IMG/VR virus record: IMGVR_UViG_3300027917_000102
Coordinates: 1 to 35,815 of that record
Length of the DNA stretch: 35,815 nucleotides
Reading direction: 5' to 3' (one strand)
From: a virus
Shown here: piece by piece, positions 7,856 through 14,378 of the stretch
Layout of the letters: each line of letters starts with the position of its first letter
How positions within the stretch are numbered: position 1 is the stretch's first letter
The notes under the pieces: generated by a model
What the model was told of the DNA's origin: nothing
Seen by the model: the letters and a program-made list of their open reading frames with translations, nothing else
The model's database searches: none
Translations under genes and position numbers: made by a program

Positions 7856-8293
7856 TTATTCTGTTAAGAGTTGGGGTGACGAACCACCAATTTCGTAAAC
7901 GGTTTTCTTTTGGTGTTCCGGAATAATTTTTTCCAGAGAAATTAGAAGTAGACCGTCCTCAAAACTTACGTCTTGGATTCTTACGTCATCTGCTAACTGC
8001 CACGAATGATTAAAGGATCGTTTAGATAATCCTTTGTGGAGATACTGGACTTCAGAATCTCGGTCTTGAACTTTGGAGGTAACTTTGAGAATGTTTGATT
8101 CAGAAGAAACTTCAATCTCCTCTGCTTTAAAGCCCGCCAAAGCGATTTCAATTTCATAATTGGAATTGTCTCTCTTTAGAATATTATACGGAGGATAATT
8201 GGTAGTTTTTGTACTCAATGTATCCAAAGCGGAAAGCATTGAGTCGATACCAATTCCGTAAGGATACAATGTATCCCAGCTGTATTTATTCAT
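7856..8293 (-). CDS. hsp20: Small heat-shock protein Hsp20
   Basis: Alpha-crystallin-type chaperone that would hold unfolding proteins in large oligomers; it is common in T4-like cyanophages. It is 145 residues from the ATG at 8293, chosen because AAGGAG lies six bases upstream; a longer frame from 8362 has no ribosome site. The alpha-crystallin domain runs from about residue 33 (YPPYNILKRD) to 130. It contains the characteristic AGF turn followed by KAEEIEVSSESNILKVTSK and ends with a GLLLISL strand, the equivalent of the A-x-x-x-G-V-L signature. After it comes a short hydrophilic tail. The gene lies between regA and a strong terminator and forms a short unit. Confidence 0.95.
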   Translation of the reverse strand: MNKYSWDTLYPYGIGIDSMLSALDTLSTKTTNYPPYNILKRDNSNYEIEIALAGFKAEEIEVSSESNILKVTSKVQDRDSEVQYLHKGLSKRSFNHSWQLADDVRIQDVSFEDGLLLISLEKIIPEHQKKTVYEIGGSSPQLLTE

Positions 8294-8348
8294 GGTTGTC
8301 TCCTTGTATAAGCGAGTAACTTTGTATGGACCCCGAAGGCATCCAATA

Positions 8349-8356
8349 CTATTTAA
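8349..8356 (-). promoter_or_regulatory. Weak late promoter-like box ahead of hsp20
   Basis: The minus strand reads TTAAATAG, 56 bases upstream of the hsp20 ATG in the 105-base gap before it. It matches the TAAATA core seen ahead of virion genes but is farther from its gene than the others. Confidence 0.3.
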
Positions 8357-8398
8357 ACGCAATTACAAAATAGAGACTAGTGAGAAGACCGAACTTTT

Positions 8399-8524
8399 TT
8401 ATACGGACATCAGTATAGTATAACCCATTCTCCTCACCCAATCTAAGTGTGCCTTACCCCAAGGTACGGTCATCCACTCAGTCTTGTTATCTTTAAGGAG
8501 CATGAGTTTTACTGTTCGATTCAT
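8399..8524 (-). CDS. Small hypothetical protein after regA
   Basis: This is a 41-codon frame beginning six bases after the regA stop codon. The protein starts MNRTVKLMLLKDNKTEWM and continues TVPWGKAHLDWVRRMGY; it is amphipathic with several Trp residues. There is no clear Shine-Dalgarno, but the closeness to the regA stop would allow re-initiation. It is in line with the dense minus-strand coding and fills an otherwise empty stretch. I do not recognise the family. Confidence 0.55.
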   Translation of the reverse strand: MNRTVKLMLLKDNKTEWMTVPWGKAHLDWVRRMGYTILMSV

Positions 8525-8529
8525 AACGT

Positions 8530-8943
8530 CTATTTTTTTCTACCGATATTGTACTTACTTTCTAACGTCCACTTATCTTTATCTTTAAAAGATAACACTT
8601 TGATCTGCGTTAGAGGAGCAATGTCTACAATTTTTTCAGGATAGATAACTGAAATGAGTCCCCAGTCAGACAACAGCTGAATGATCCTATTTCTACGTTG
8701 AATGTCATTCAAAGAAAAATTTGTTGCCTTACCATCAAGAGCAAACAGTTCTTTAAAATGTACAATATAATAACGTCCTTGCTTGTGGAGAATGTGGCAA
8801 GACTGATAGATTTTTTTCTCTCTACGTGATGCCACCCCAATACGGGTTAGTGTTTCTCTTACTTTAAGGAAATCATCTGGTTGATTCAAAGAGATCTCAA
8901 CCATATCTGATTGCTGCCACTGGATATCAATGTCAGTTGTCAT
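8530..8943 (-). CDS. regA: Translational repressor RegA
   Basis: RNA-binding repressor that occludes ribosome sites of early mRNAs, including clamp-loader and its own transcripts in T4. It is 137 residues, against 122 in T4. Family hallmarks are the N-terminal MVEISLNQPDDFLKVRETLTRIG, the core CHILHKQGRYYIVHFKELFALDGK (residues about 49-72) and the conserved stretch ending RRNRIIQLLSDWGL. The ATG overlaps the gp62 stop (ATGA), reproducing the gene 62-regA adjacency of T4. The C-terminus is basic (KYNIGRKK). In T4 RegA targets are AU-rich start regions; most starts in this window have weak ribosome sites, which would suit it. Confidence 0.95.
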   Translation of the reverse strand: MTTDIDIQWQQSDMVEISLNQPDDFLKVRETLTRIGVASRREKKIYQSCHILHKQGRYYIVHFKELFALDGKATNFSLNDIQRRNRIIQLLSDWGLISVIYPEKIVDIAPLTQIKVLSFKDKDKWTLESKYNIGRKK

Positions 8944-9335
8944 AACATTCCGCCTTTATTCAATGCTTTTCTTATACTTTCTAGTTGCTCGTTAGTTAAA
9001 ATATCTAGAGCTTTCAAAGCTTTATCATGGTTATAACCATAATATTCTTTAACTAGATCAAGATGATCCAGTGTTTGCTTTTTAACCCACGGAGTAAATC
9101 TTTTCCGTGGCTTCAAAGTATTTATAAGAAAATCATATTGAAGACGTTTATCTAAATGAGAGTTCTTATTCATCTCGTTGGCAAATAGGATAGCGTCCTT
9201 GTGCCCAGACAAACATTTATTTACAATGAAAGGAGGATAACTCTTCTCTGTAGAAGGATCATCCTCAATAATATTCTCTTTAGACTGGTTGATAGATTTC
9301 ATCCAGTCATTAAGTTCTACTCGTTTTTTCTCCAT
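8940..9335 (-). CDS. 62: Clamp-loader small subunit gp62
   Basis: It partners gp44 in the ATP-driven loader that opens gp45 rings onto primed DNA. The protein is 131 residues, shorter than the 187 of T4 but usual for cyanophages. The diagnostic core is YPPFIVNKCLSGHKDAILF (from about residue 34), followed by LDKRLQYDFLINTLKPRKRF. The C-terminal part is helical and ends in a helix of the form LDILTNEQLESIRKAL. Its stop overlaps the regA ATG. Unlike in T4, gp62 is not next to gp44: five genes including a DNA methylase intervene, so the strict gp44-gp62 translational coupling of T4 cannot operate here. Confidence 0.94.
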   Translation of the reverse strand: MEKKRVELNDWMKSINQSKENIIEDDPSTEKSYPPFIVNKCLSGHKDAILFANEMNKNSHLDKRLQYDFLINTLKPRKRFTPWVKKQTLDHLDLVKEYYGYNHDKALKALDILTNEQLESIRKALNKGGML

Positions 9336-9345
9336 TCTTTTCCCA

Positions 9346-9486
9346 TTAGAAGACGGCAGTCACAGAAACAACTTTAGCGTGAGGGTTACGAGCAAGGGCA
9401 GTCTCCCTTGCCTCTTCGTAGTTACGAGCGTGGACAATCTCTTCAAAGATTTTGCCAGCAACGTAGAGTTTAACTTGAACTTTCAT
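9346..9486 (-). CDS. Small conserved hypothetical between dam and gene 62
   Basis: This 46-residue protein starts MKVQVKLYVAGKIFEEIVH and continues ARNYEEARETALARNPHAK, ending in a beta strand VVSVTAVF. The beta-alpha-beta layout, with an N-Y-E-E-A-R helix start, looks like a small folded domain rather than random sequence. I recall similar small proteins in cyanomyoviruses but no function. The start overlaps the end of the methylase gene by 17 bases, and the stop lies 10 bases before the gene 62 start, so it is likely part of the same transcript. Confidence 0.75.
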   Translation of the reverse strand: MKVQVKLYVAGKIFEEIVHARNYEEARETALARNPHAKVVSVTAVF

Positions 9487-10330
9487 TTGTCTGATAGTTG
9501 GTTAGGACGAGTTCTGTTCGACTCGCTTGATCTATATTATAAGTCCCCACGGACCTCATGGTGTAAGTATGTGCAAATTCTCCAACTGTCCACCCCTCGA
9601 ACCGATCTAGAATCATTTGCGACGAGTTGTAAGATATAAGTTGAGGACCGACAAAACGATCACAGTCGCCAGCAAAGGAGTCGTGATCAAATCCTTTGTG
9701 CATACTTCCCCTTCTACCATAAAGATTAGATCCGATGTCGTAGGGGGGATCGAGATAAGTGAAGACGGATCTATCGTCGGTGAGGAGCTCTTCATAAGAT
9801 AAATTAGTAATTTTCCAATTAACAATTAGTTTTTGGTACTCGGGCAGTCGGTCGATTCCTGCCATTGAGAAGTTGCTGTCGCTTGCTTGCTTGGAGAAAG
9901 AACTGGATTCTGTAAGACCAGAGAAAGAACACTTATTAACCACATAGAAGGAAACAGCACGGTGGAAATCTTTAGTGTCTTCCACAGGTCGCTCCAGATA
10001 TTCTTTTGCACTATCAAACAAAGTTCGCGCAGATCCAGGATCGATATGTCTTTGTTTGAGTTGGACGAGTTCATCTCTAAGTGCTTGTCCATGGTCCTGA
10101 AGTTCTCGCCAGAAGTTATAAAGAGGTTCGTAAAGATCGTTGACCCAGATATTCAAATGAGGATACCGCTTGGAGATCTCCAAGGCAACGCTACCGCCCC
10201 CTAGGAAGGGTTCCCGGTACTCCTTATACCCCTTCAAGTCCGGGACGTACTGGAGGAGTTTTGAGAGTGCTCTGGACTTGCCGCCTGGGTAGCGAAGCGG
10301 GGTCTTCAGGGATTTGATAGTCTGGGGCAT
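9470..10330 (-). CDS. dam: DNA adenine N6-methyltransferase, Dam (D12) class
   Basis: Transfers methyl from S-adenosylmethionine to adenine N6 in DNA. It is 286 residues. SAM-binding RYPGGK is at residues 13-18, motif I FLGGGS at 42-47 and the catalytic DPPY at 194-197, the order of the alpha (D12) class; CSFSGLTESSSFS near 134-146 is also typical. The target sequence is probably GATC by family but is not shown by the sequence. No companion endonuclease is visible, so self-protection from host restriction or a regulatory role is more likely than restriction-modification. The only start that keeps RYPGGK is the ATG at 10330, which overlaps the upstream gene by 107 bases. The gene sits between clamp-loader genes, an unusual place that suggests acquisition. 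Confidence 0.93.
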   Translation of the reverse strand: MPQTIKSLKTPLRYPGGKSRALSKLLQYVPDLKGYKEYREPFLGGGSVALEISKRYPHLNIWVNDLYEPLYNFWRELQDHGQALRDELVQLKQRHIDPGSARTLFDSAKEYLERPVEDTKDFHRAVSFYVVNKCSFSGLTESSSFSKQASDSNFSMAGIDRLPEYQKLIVNWKITNLSYEELLTDDRSVFTYLDPPYDIGSNLYGRRGSMHKGFDHDSFAGDCDRFVGPQLISYNSSQMILDRFEGWTVGEFAHTYTMRSVGTYNIDQASRTELVLTNYQTNESSS

Positions 10331-10478
10331 TGTACTTCAGGTATTCACGAAAGATATGTTTCATCTCCCTCTCTGTCATACCACAATGAGCGGCAGCATT
10401 AGGAAGGTTCATTGTAGCATGAAAGAGAGCTTCGTTTGCTTCTTTAACATTCTCTGGCGTAGTTTTAACTTTACTCAT
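10224..10478 (-). CDS. Conserved hypothetical, helix-turn-helix-like
   Basis: This is an 84-residue protein. Residues 8-52 are helical, with the pattern ANEALFHATMNLPNAAAHCG then MTEREMKHIFREYLKYN, which has the spacing of a helix-turn-helix of the type that recognises DNA, though I cannot assign a family. The remaining 30 residues (after DYQIPEDPA) are Pro- and Arg-rich and are read from DNA that also encodes the methylase N-terminus in another frame. That tail may therefore be an extension gained when the methylase gene was inserted. The ATG overlaps the upstream stop by four bases. I recall similar N-terminal segments in cyanomyoviruses, of unknown function. Confidence 0.72.
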   Translation of the reverse strand: MSKVKTTPENVKEANEALFHATMNLPNAAAHCGMTEREMKHIFREYLKYNAPDYQIPEDPASLPRRQVQSTLKTPPVRPGLEGV

Positions 10479-10669
10479 ACTTCACCAGCATATTCAAAAT
10501 CTTCAATAGAAGATACAGGAACTTCATGTTCATTTGCAATAAGATACCAATGCTCACCATCTCGTTCTCCAAGATACTTCATTTGGTCTTCATCAAAAAC
10601 ATGCTCACGCATTGCTGCTTGGATCTTAAGGTGGATAAGATCTGATTTAGAGGGAACAGATAAGGTCAT
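10475..10669 (-). CDS. Small conserved hypothetical
   Basis: This 64-residue acidic protein has an N-terminal helix (SDLIHLKIQAAMREHVFDED), a central YLGERDGEHWYLIANE strand pair and an acidic end (SSIEDFEYAGEV). It carries ATGA overlaps at both ends, with the Sm-like gene upstream and the helix-turn-helix-like gene downstream, so it is translated as part of the clamp-loader transcript. I do not recognise the family and suggest no function. Confidence 0.72.
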   Translation of the reverse strand: MTLSVPSKSDLIHLKIQAAMREHVFDEDQMKYLGERDGEHWYLIANEHEVPVSSIEDFEYAGEV

Positions 10670-10953
10670 ACGATTAACTTCTTAGAGGGGGATTTAATAA
10701 TAGAAAACATTTCAGTATATTGTTCTTCAATTTCTGGTTGAGTCTCGGCAATATAAACTACATATCCTTTAGCTACATTAATGTCTTCGTTCTTTCCTTT
10801 GAACAAAGGAGACCAAGGAGCAAACCCAATGTTACCTTGTCCTGTAGGAACACCAACAATAGGATTTTGAATGGTTATCACATCAGTGCCATCCTCAATA
10901 AGGTCGGCAATAACATCTTCACCAGACCACATACGAATTAGTTTAACGTTCAT
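10666..10953 (-). CDS. Sm-like small protein next to clamp loader gp44
   Basis: This 95-residue protein is close to the minimal form of the Sm-like family found five times in this window. It has the opening strand VKLIRMWSGEDVIADL, then VITIQNPIVG, then IGFAPWSPLF, and a last strand YVVYIAETQPEIEEQY that turns into a helix. The S/T-G-E motif after the first strand and N/H-P in the second are shared with the proteins at 7055 and 20560. The ATG overlaps the gp44 stop by four bases, and its own stop overlaps the next gene. The placement inside the clamp-loader transcript argues for a role tied to replication or to the mRNAs of replication genes, but this is inference. Confidence 0.82.
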   Translation of the reverse strand: MNVKLIRMWSGEDVIADLIEDGTDVITIQNPIVGVPTGQGNIGFAPWSPLFKGKNEDINVAKGYVVYIAETQPEIEEQYTEMFSIIKSPSKKLIV

Positions 10954-11903
10954 TTGAATTCACAACTCATCATAATTTCAATAAGACATGCCAAAAGATT
11001 GATTTCCTGGTCAGGAACAACCTCAATGTCCCTACTGTATTTGGCAATACAAAGAACAAGCTCAGGAATAGAGCTCTTCTTCATGACAGACTCCTGTGCC
11101 AGAGAATCATAGATCCTACGGAAGACAAGAGAAATATCATTGTTCACGTTTTCCACAACCCAGCGGCGAACAGTGGTAAACTCTCGGTTCTTCAAAGCTG
11201 TAGAAAGAGAACCAATATTAAGGTCACCTACCTCAGCAAGAACAGAAGTGTCCAACGTACCAGAGGAACTGTAACGCTGCACTTCATTGATCAAACGACG
11301 CCAGTCTGGATAATACCTCTGTACCACCTTAACCAGAACCTTCTGATCAAACTCCACTCCCTTCTCTTTCAGGATATCCTGAAGGCGATTAAAGAACTGA
11401 AACTGTAGCTGTTGGACTTCTTCTTTCCTAATGCTGAAGTCAACTACGGTACAACGGGAATGGATAGGTTCCATAATCCTGTTAGGGAAGTTACATGTAA
11501 GAATGAACCTACAGTTACCACTAAACTTCTCCATGGCATGACGAAGAGACATCTGTACAGTCTCAGATGTATTGTCTGCCTCATCAATGATGACGACCTT
11601 ATGCTTAGCAGTATCAGATAGTCCGACAGTTGTAGCAAACTGAGAGATCTTAGTACGAAGAGTATCGATCAAACGACCTTCATCAGAACCATTGATCTCC
11701 ATAACAGTTGCTCCTAGTTCCTCACACAAAGCACGAGCAACGGTTGTTTTACCAACTCCTGCAGAACCACAGAGCATAAGGTGAGGAATCTCACCCTGCT
11801 CAAGGAACGACTGAAAATGTGTTTTGCTGGATTGAGGTAAAATACAATCGCTAACCTGTTGAGGACGATACTCTTCTACCCACAAAAAATTCTTCTTCTT
11901 CAT
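10950..11903 (-). CDS. 44: Clamp-loader large subunit gp44 (AAA+ ATPase)
   Basis: AAA+ ATPase that, with gp62, loads the gp45 clamp. It is 317 residues, almost the same as the 319 of T4. Walker A is CGSAGVGKT at residues 45-53, Walker B is VVIIDEAD with DEAD at 107-110, sensor 1 is in FILTCNFPN (about 133-141), and the SRC arginine-finger motif is at 149-151. The C-terminal collar domain follows. The start overlaps the gp45 stop (ATGA), and the stop overlaps the Sm-like gene. Confidence 0.96.
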   Translation of the reverse strand: MKKKNFLWVEEYRPQQVSDCILPQSSKTHFQSFLEQGEIPHLMLCGSAGVGKTTVARALCEELGATVMEINGSDEGRLIDTLRTKISQFATTVGLSDTAKHKVVIIDEADNTSETVQMSLRHAMEKFSGNCRFILTCNFPNRIMEPIHSRCTVVDFSIRKEEVQQLQFQFFNRLQDILKEKGVEFDQKVLVKVVQRYYPDWRRLINEVQRYSSSGTLDTSVLAEVGDLNIGSLSTALKNREFTTVRRWVVENVNNDISLVFRRIYDSLAQESVMKKSSIPELVLCIAKYSRDIEVVPDQEINLLACLIEIMMSCEFK

Positions 11904-12589
11904 TCGTTATCAGGTTCAACAGCAATATAGTATACAAGGTCAAGAGTAGTGTGCTTCCAGCGAGTAATCACACCGTCAGTAATTGAAACATCATAGTCAC
12001 CAGGCATAGGACGAATGTTTTCAATTGCCATATTCACACTGGTCTTTGCCGACGAAGATCCAGAAAGACTGAGACTGTAAGTATTGTTAGTCTCATTCTC
12101 AGGATCAAATGCCGTAAGAATTATTCCCTCATCATCAGACTCAATCCGGAGATTAGTCAGCTGATAGATACCAGATGCTTTGTAGATAGAAGAAAGATCA
12201 GAAGAAGTAATCCGGAATTCCATCACAACATCTTCTTCAGGAAAACGAACACGTTGACCAGGGGAAGCTTCTTCTACGATAGCAGGATCCGAGAAGAAAT
12301 ACTTAGCGCTACGCTTACCAGTTTGACTACGAATCTTTACAAACTCATCGTTAGCAAACTCCAAGGTAGGTGCTTTCTCGAATAACATCAGTCCATTGAG
12401 AAACTGAGACAGCTCATAGACAGCAAAGGTACGAGGGAATTTTTCTTCACACTCATACTCAGCAATAATGTTTTGCCCAATGCTTCGGCTGTTGAGAAGG
12501 TTACCCTTCCGAACCATGATAGATTTGTTGACGTTTTCGAAGTTCTTAAGAACCTCAATTGTTTGAGTAGTTACGTTCACAGTGCTCAT
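11900..12589 (-). CDS. 45: Sliding clamp gp45
   Basis: Trimeric PCNA-like ring that tethers gp43 to DNA and, in T4, activates late transcription by contacting gp55 and gp33. It is 229 residues (228 in T4). It has no catalytic motif; the call rests on length, the position directly before gp44, and recognisable segments such as the N-terminal TIEVLKNFENVNKSIMVRKG, the region around FEKAPTLEF near residue 75, and the C-terminal YDVSITDGVITRWKH. ATGA overlaps link it to genes on both sides, so clamp and loader are made from one message. Confidence 0.93.
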   Translation of the reverse strand: MSTVNVTTQTIEVLKNFENVNKSIMVRKGNLLNSRSIGQNIIAEYECEEKFPRTFAVYELSQFLNGLMLFEKAPTLEFANDEFVKIRSQTGKRSAKYFFSDPAIVEEASPGQRVRFPEEDVVMEFRITSSDLSSIYKASGIYQLTNLRIESDDEGIILTAFDPENETNNTYSLSLSGSSSAKTSVNMAIENIRPMPGDYDVSITDGVITRWKHTTLDLVYYIAVEPDNE

Positions 12590-12897
12590 TGATTATAGGT
12601 ATCAAAGTTAGAGGATTTGTAGTGTCCATCGAAATGGAGTAGAAGCATAGCATAGTGGATAACCTTTAGCAAGTCACGTTTGTTCTTGCCATCCTTATCG
12701 CCGTAGCGACTGCCATACTTCAAGATGTTTGCTTGGCAGAAACCAGAAGCTAAATCTTTTGCTGCCATCAAATCAATAGTTTGTACACCCTTAAACTCAT
12801 GCTCATCAGATGCATAGTGACCACGATAAGTGCCGCTCACATATTCACGAATGTCTTTGAGGATTTCTTCCTCGTCATATTTCCACTGGTGTTCCAT
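12586..12897 (-). CDS. DUF3310-like protein
   Basis: This 103-residue protein's C-terminal half matches the pattern of DUF3310 (also described in some phages as nucleotide kinase-like). It has a helix with LASGFCQANILKYGSRYG, then a short basic loop (DKDGKNK) and a helix RDLLKVIHYAMLLL. The N-terminal 50 residues are acidic and not part of the domain I recognise. The biochemical role is not established. GGAGG lies four bases before the ATG at 12897, which overlaps the upstream stop (TGATG). Its position just before the clamp gene places it in the replication transcript. Confidence 0.75.
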   Translation of the reverse strand: MEHQWKYDEEEILKDIREYVSGTYRGHYASDEHEFKGVQTIDLMAAKDLASGFCQANILKYGSRYGDKDGKNKRDLLKVIHYAMLLLHFDGHYKSSNFDTYNQ

Positions 12898-13088
12898 CAA
12901 GCCTCCATAATCATAACTAGATCATCATGATAGCACTCTTTGATAGTGCCGTCAAGATCTTGTACAAACAAAGTGAACTTATGTCCCCCTTTAATCTTCA
13001 CGATTTCACCGGACTTAAGACGTGCCAGAGCTCCCACCCATCCATGAAACTCTTCACGAAGGTTGGATTGGGTATCTGTATGTGCCAT
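12897..13088 (-). CDS. Small beta-rich conserved hypothetical
   Basis: From the ATG at 13088 this is a 63-residue protein, MAHTDTQSNLREEFHGWVG followed by a predicted five-strand segment: ALARLKSGEIVKIKGGHKF, TLFVQDLDG, IKECYHDDLVMI. The short alternating strands and LKSGE/KIKGG turns suggest a small SH3- or KOW-like barrel, a guess from pattern only. The frame is open up to an ATG at 13133 (78 residues), but that extension is Ser/Thr-rich and would overlap the upstream small gene by 80 bases instead of 35. Neither start has a clear Shine-Dalgarno. Confidence 0.65.
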   Translation of the reverse strand: MAHTDTQSNLREEFHGWVGALARLKSGEIVKIKGGHKFTLFVQDLDGTIKECYHDDLVMIMEA

Positions 13089-13230
13089 AGTTGCCAATGT
13101 AGTAAAGGAACTTGTTGATGTTTGGTTCTTCATTTAAAAGAGATCGGATACATTCTTGGTAGCTCTCCCAGTCTTCTTGAACGTCGTGTCCAAGAGTAAT
13201 GGACACGACGGTTGGTTGTCTTTCAGTCAT
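13054..13230 (-). CDS. Small hypothetical coupled to cobS-like gene
   Basis: This is a 58-codon frame that starts inside the last codons of the cobS-like gene (GTGAATGACTGA: ATG, then the TGA stop eight bases in). The protein begins MTERQPTVVSITLGHDVQED, continues WESYQECIRSLLNEEPNINK and ends FLYYIGNYGTYRYPIQPS. It has a strand-helix-helix appearance and an aromatic C-terminus rich in Tyr. Without it a gap of about 90 to 130 bases would separate cobS from the next gene in an otherwise overlapping run. I do not recognise the family. Confidence 0.62.
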   Translation of the reverse strand: MTERQPTVVSITLGHDVQEDWESYQECIRSLLNEEPNINKFLYYIGNYGTYRYPIQPS

Positions 13231-14308
13231 TCACCACCTCAGGAAAGTTCTCGTTACGAATCTCTTGGATAACATCAACATCCAGTTTGGTGTAAAGATC
13301 CCAGAACACTTCCTTCACCTCATCATCGAAACGATTAATACAGGACTTGATTGCTTTCTCTTTCTTACCAAAGATGCTGAAAGCACGGATGATATGGACA
13401 AGGCGACGAGTAGAAATTACTTCATCAATGCCACCATCCTTGAAAGTCTTACGGATAATGTCTGCCCAATCAACCAAAGACTTACAGAACTCACGATCTT
13501 CGATGCCAAGATCCAGAGCGATACCCTCAACAATCTTTAGTTCAGTAGAAGCAGTAGGATAGTCTTGCTCGATAGTGAGAGCAAAGCGCTCAAGGAAAGC
13601 TTCGTTGAGAACATTGGTGCCGATGAAGCGTCCGTCATCAGAACCCTTGCCCTTAGTGTTGGCAGTAGCGATCACATTGAAACCAGCAGCAGGTTGGATA
13701 TACTGACCGGTCTTCTTTAGGAAGATTCCTTTACCTTCAAGGATGGACTGGAGACAAAGAATCTTATTAGATGCAAGGTCCACTTCATCCAGAAGCAGGA
13801 TTGCCCCACGGCGGAGGGCTTCGATGACAGGACCGTCATGCCATGCCGTCTCGCCATTAACAAGGCGGAACCCACCAATAAGGTCGTCTTCATCGGTTTC
13901 AATGGTAATGTTTACACGAATGAGTTCACGGTTGAGAGCAGCACAAGCTTGCTCAACACCGAAGGTCTTACCATTACCAGACATACCAGTAATGAAGGTA
14001 GGATAAAAAATACGTGATTGAATGATCTTCTTGAGATCAGTATAGTTACCAAAAGGAACAAAGGTCTGATCTTTCTCAGGAACCAGAGAACGAGTGATAG
14101 AAGCGAACGATTGTTCCATTTGTTCCCGTGCTTCGGAAACAGTCAAGTTCCACTTACCACGACTAGTCTTGTATTGCTCAAGTTTCTTGGTCACGGTCTG
14201 ATAGCTGGTGTTGTTCATAGCACACCAACCCTTGACATCAGCAGAGGAAATGTCAGTGCCGTAGAGTTCGGTTAGGGAGGTCAGAATGTAGTTAGCAGAG
14301 AGTGCCAT
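13223..14308 (-). CDS. cobS: CobS-like AAA+ ATPase (MoxR class)
   Basis: This is a 361-residue protein usually annotated in cyanophages as the cobaltochelatase subunit CobS. Residues 1-85 are a helical N-terminal region. The AAA+ core follows with Walker A GMSGNGKT at 108-115, Walker B LLLDEVD at 171-177, sensor 1 in VIATANT (212-218) and LERF (from about residue 236) at the arginine-finger position. AAA+ proteins of this class act with a VWA-domain partner, and the gene directly upstream encodes one. No CobN-like large chelatase subunit is in the window, so cobalt insertion into a corrin is not supported here; a remodelling ATPase paired with the VWA/metallopeptidase is the simpler reading. 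Confidence 0.88.
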   Translation of the reverse strand: MALSANYILTSLTELYGTDISSADVKGWCAMNNTSYQTVTKKLEQYKTSRGKWNLTVSEAREQMEQSFASITRSLVPEKDQTFVPFGNYTDLKKIIQSRIFYPTFITGMSGNGKTFGVEQACAALNRELIRVNITIETDEDDLIGGFRLVNGETAWHDGPVIEALRRGAILLLDEVDLASNKILCLQSILEGKGIFLKKTGQYIQPAAGFNVIATANTKGKGSDDGRFIGTNVLNEAFLERFALTIEQDYPTASTELKIVEGIALDLGIEDREFCKSLVDWADIIRKTFKDGGIDEVISTRRLVHIIRAFSIFGKKEKAIKSCINRFDDEVKEVFWDLYTKLDVDVIQEIRNENFPEVVND

Positions 14309-14347
14309 GGGTGTTTGTTGTTGATGTAGTTAGTATAGGGCAGGATG

Positions 14348-14364
14348 ATCGGATTTTTTCCGAT
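14348..14364 (-). other. Hairpin between peptidase/VWA and cobS-like genes
   Basis: ATCGGA (14348-14353) and TCCGAT (14359-14364) can pair around a five-base homopolymer loop. It lies in the 70-base gap between the two genes. There is no T run, so it is unlikely to be a full terminator; it may tune the ratio of the two proteins. Confidence 0.4.
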
Positions 14365-14378
14365 GATGGTCCAGTTTT

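Noticed and set aside
9470-10330. Complete restriction-modification system
   Set aside because: Only the methylase is present; none of the neighbours shows an endonuclease motif.
13223-14308. CobS as evidence for a phage cobalamin pathway
   Set aside because: No other corrin gene or CobN is present in the window. The AAA+ class and its VWA/peptidase neighbour fit a remodelling pair better.
14325-14330. TATACT -10 box before the cobS-like gene
   Set aside because: No acceptable -35 lies 16-18 bases upstream on the minus strand.
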